Source of the DNA: an uncultured Marmoricola sp.
GTDB lineage: Bacteria > Actinomycetota > Actinomycetes > Propionibacteriales > Nocardioidaceae
Reading direction: 5' to 3'
DNA: 6,789 nucleotides
Assembly: GCF_943913695.1 (NCBI RefSeq)
Contig: NZ_CALTZE010000167.1
Span: 1-6,789 of the forward strand
The notes below the pieces were generated by a model. The model was not told the DNA's origin and ran no database searches. It saw only the letters and a program-made list of their open reading frames with translations. Every line of letters starts with the position of its first letter. Position 1 is the first letter of the stretch. A program made the position numbers and the translations under genes. Shown here piece after piece: positions 6,029 to 6,789 of the stretch.

Positions 6029-6789
6029 CGTCGGTGACGATCGACTGGCCGTTGATGTTGGTGTGCTCGAGGAGCAGCATGCGCACGACCGGCACGACCT
6101 CCTCGGGGGTGGTCAGCCGACCGCTCGGGGTGCGCCGCAGGATCGCGTCGAGCTGGGTCTGCCCCAGCACCGCCGACATCTCCGAGGCGAAGAACCCGGG
6201 CGCCACGGCGTTGGCCAGCACCCGGCCCGACATCTCGCGCGCCAGCGAGCGGGTGGCGGCGTCGAGCCCGCCCTTGGTCGCGGAGTAGGCGACCAGGCCG
6301 GGGTAGCCGCGCTGCCCGCAGATGGAGGTGATGTTGACCAGCCGGCCGCGGCGGCCCTTGCCGAGCAGCCGGCGCAGCCAGTGCCGGGTGAGCACGAGGG
6401 TGGCGGTCAGGTTGGTGCCGATGATCTGCTCGATGCGCTCGCCCGAGGTGTGCACGTGCAGGGAGTCCTGCCCGATCGCCGCGTTGTTGACCAGCGCGTC
6501 GACGACGCCCAGGCGGTCCTCGGCCTCGCGGATGAAGGCCTTGACCCGCGACTCGTCGGTGATGTCGACAGAGCCGACGTGGCAGCGCTCGGCGGTCGCG
6601 TCGGCCAGCTGCTGCAGCTCGGGGGTGACGGTGCGGGCGAAGGCCGCGACCGAGACCCCCCGCGCGAGGAGGTCCTCGACGATGGCGAGCCCGAGGCCGC
6701 GCGAGGCGCCGGACACCAGGACCACCGTGGCGGTGGGGACCGGATCGGCCTCGGTGGAGGCGGGTACGGCGGCCGCGTCGTACGGGGGG
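6012..6789 (-). CDS. SDR family oxidoreductase, FabG-like ketoreductase (5' end beyond window)
   Basis: A classical short-chain dehydrogenase/reductase, probably reducing a 3-oxoacyl-thioester with NADPH. Numbering from the GTG at 6725: cofactor loop SGASRGLG (5-12, a Ser-for-Thr variant of TGxxxGxG), NNAAIG (80-85), catalytic N105 (GTNLTA), S134 (NITSICG) and the YSATK pair Y147/K151, then AVAPGFF (173-179) and a FabG-like end (LLLEHTNINGQSIVTDGAG). R9 and R31 suggest NADP(H) preference. The GTG at 6725 would start right at the first beta strand, with no ribosome binding site. The frame stays open to the right edge with 19 of 21 codons ending in G or C, encoding a Pro/Ala/Thr-rich lead-in (VPASTEADPVPTAT), so the true start is probably beyond the window. 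It overlaps the PPTase-like gene by 17 nt, which points to an operon making an ACP-bound or CoA-bound product. The exact substrate is unknown. Confidence 0.88.
   Translation of the reverse strand, partial: PPYDAAAVPASTEADPVPTATVVLVSGASRGLGLAIVEDLLARGVSVAAFARTVTPELQQLADATAERCHVGSVDITDESRVKAFIREAEDRLGVVDALVNNAAIGQDSLHVHTSGERIEQIIGTNLTATLVLTRHWLRRLLGKGRRGRLVNITSICGQRGYPGLVAYSATKGGLDAATRSLAREMSGRVLANAVAPGFFASEMSAVLGQTQLDAILRRTPSGRLTTPEEVVPVVRMLLLEHTNINGQSIVTDGAGSI

Noticed and set aside
4649..6037. Plus-strand frame of 462 codons opposite the panG-like and PPTase-like genes
   Set aside because: It is antisense to recognisable genes, is compositionally biased and has no domain signature.

Overview
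The window is high-GC DNA with GTG starts, strong G/C bias at third codon positions, an Lsr2-type nucleoid protein and a LysRS of the M. tuberculosis LysS type. It is therefore almost certainly chromosomal DNA of a high-GC actinobacterium. A Nocardioides-like organism is my best guess, but that is inference and was not tested. It is densely packed: eight protein genes, seven on the minus strand and one on the plus strand, with no gene-free stretch longer than about 130 bases. I see no tRNA, rRNA, CRISPR array, insertion sequence or phage gene.

Layout from right to left, following minus-strand transcription: an SDR/FabG-like reductase whose frame runs off the right edge; a small divergent 4'-phosphopantetheinyl-transferase-like protein overlapping it by 17 nt; an 81-nt gap with a GC hairpin and a possible promoter; then a tightly coupled trio made of a DUF2520 Rossmann protein (PanG-like), panC (pantothenate synthetase) and coaX (type III pantothenate kinase), each junction being a 4-nt stop/start overlap. 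Next comes the only plus-strand gene, a DUF808/YedI-type membrane protein, convergent with coaX and divergent from lysS. Finally lysS (lysyl-tRNA synthetase) and lsr2, separated by 127 nt that hold a candidate terminator and promoter.

Functionally the centre is vitamin B5/CoA synthesis: a possible ketopantoate reductase, pantoate-beta-alanine ligation, then pantothenate phosphorylation. The upstream pair (ketoreductase plus phosphopantetheinyl transferase) is the kind that serves acyl-carrier-protein chemistry and would consume CoA. That pair may be the end of a larger fatty-acid or polyketide-like operon outside the window. The panG-panC-(panD)-coaX-lysS-lsr2 order is the one known from M. 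tuberculosis. Here panD is absent between panC and coaX, and a DUF808 gene sits between coaX and lysS.

Most of the window is ordinary housekeeping DNA. The points most worth a second look are the compact divergent lysS/DUF808 promoter region (predicted leaderless transcripts and a 12-codon upstream ORF coupled to the DUF808 start), the missing panD, and the atypical phosphopantetheinyl-transferase-like protein with its unseen upstream partners.
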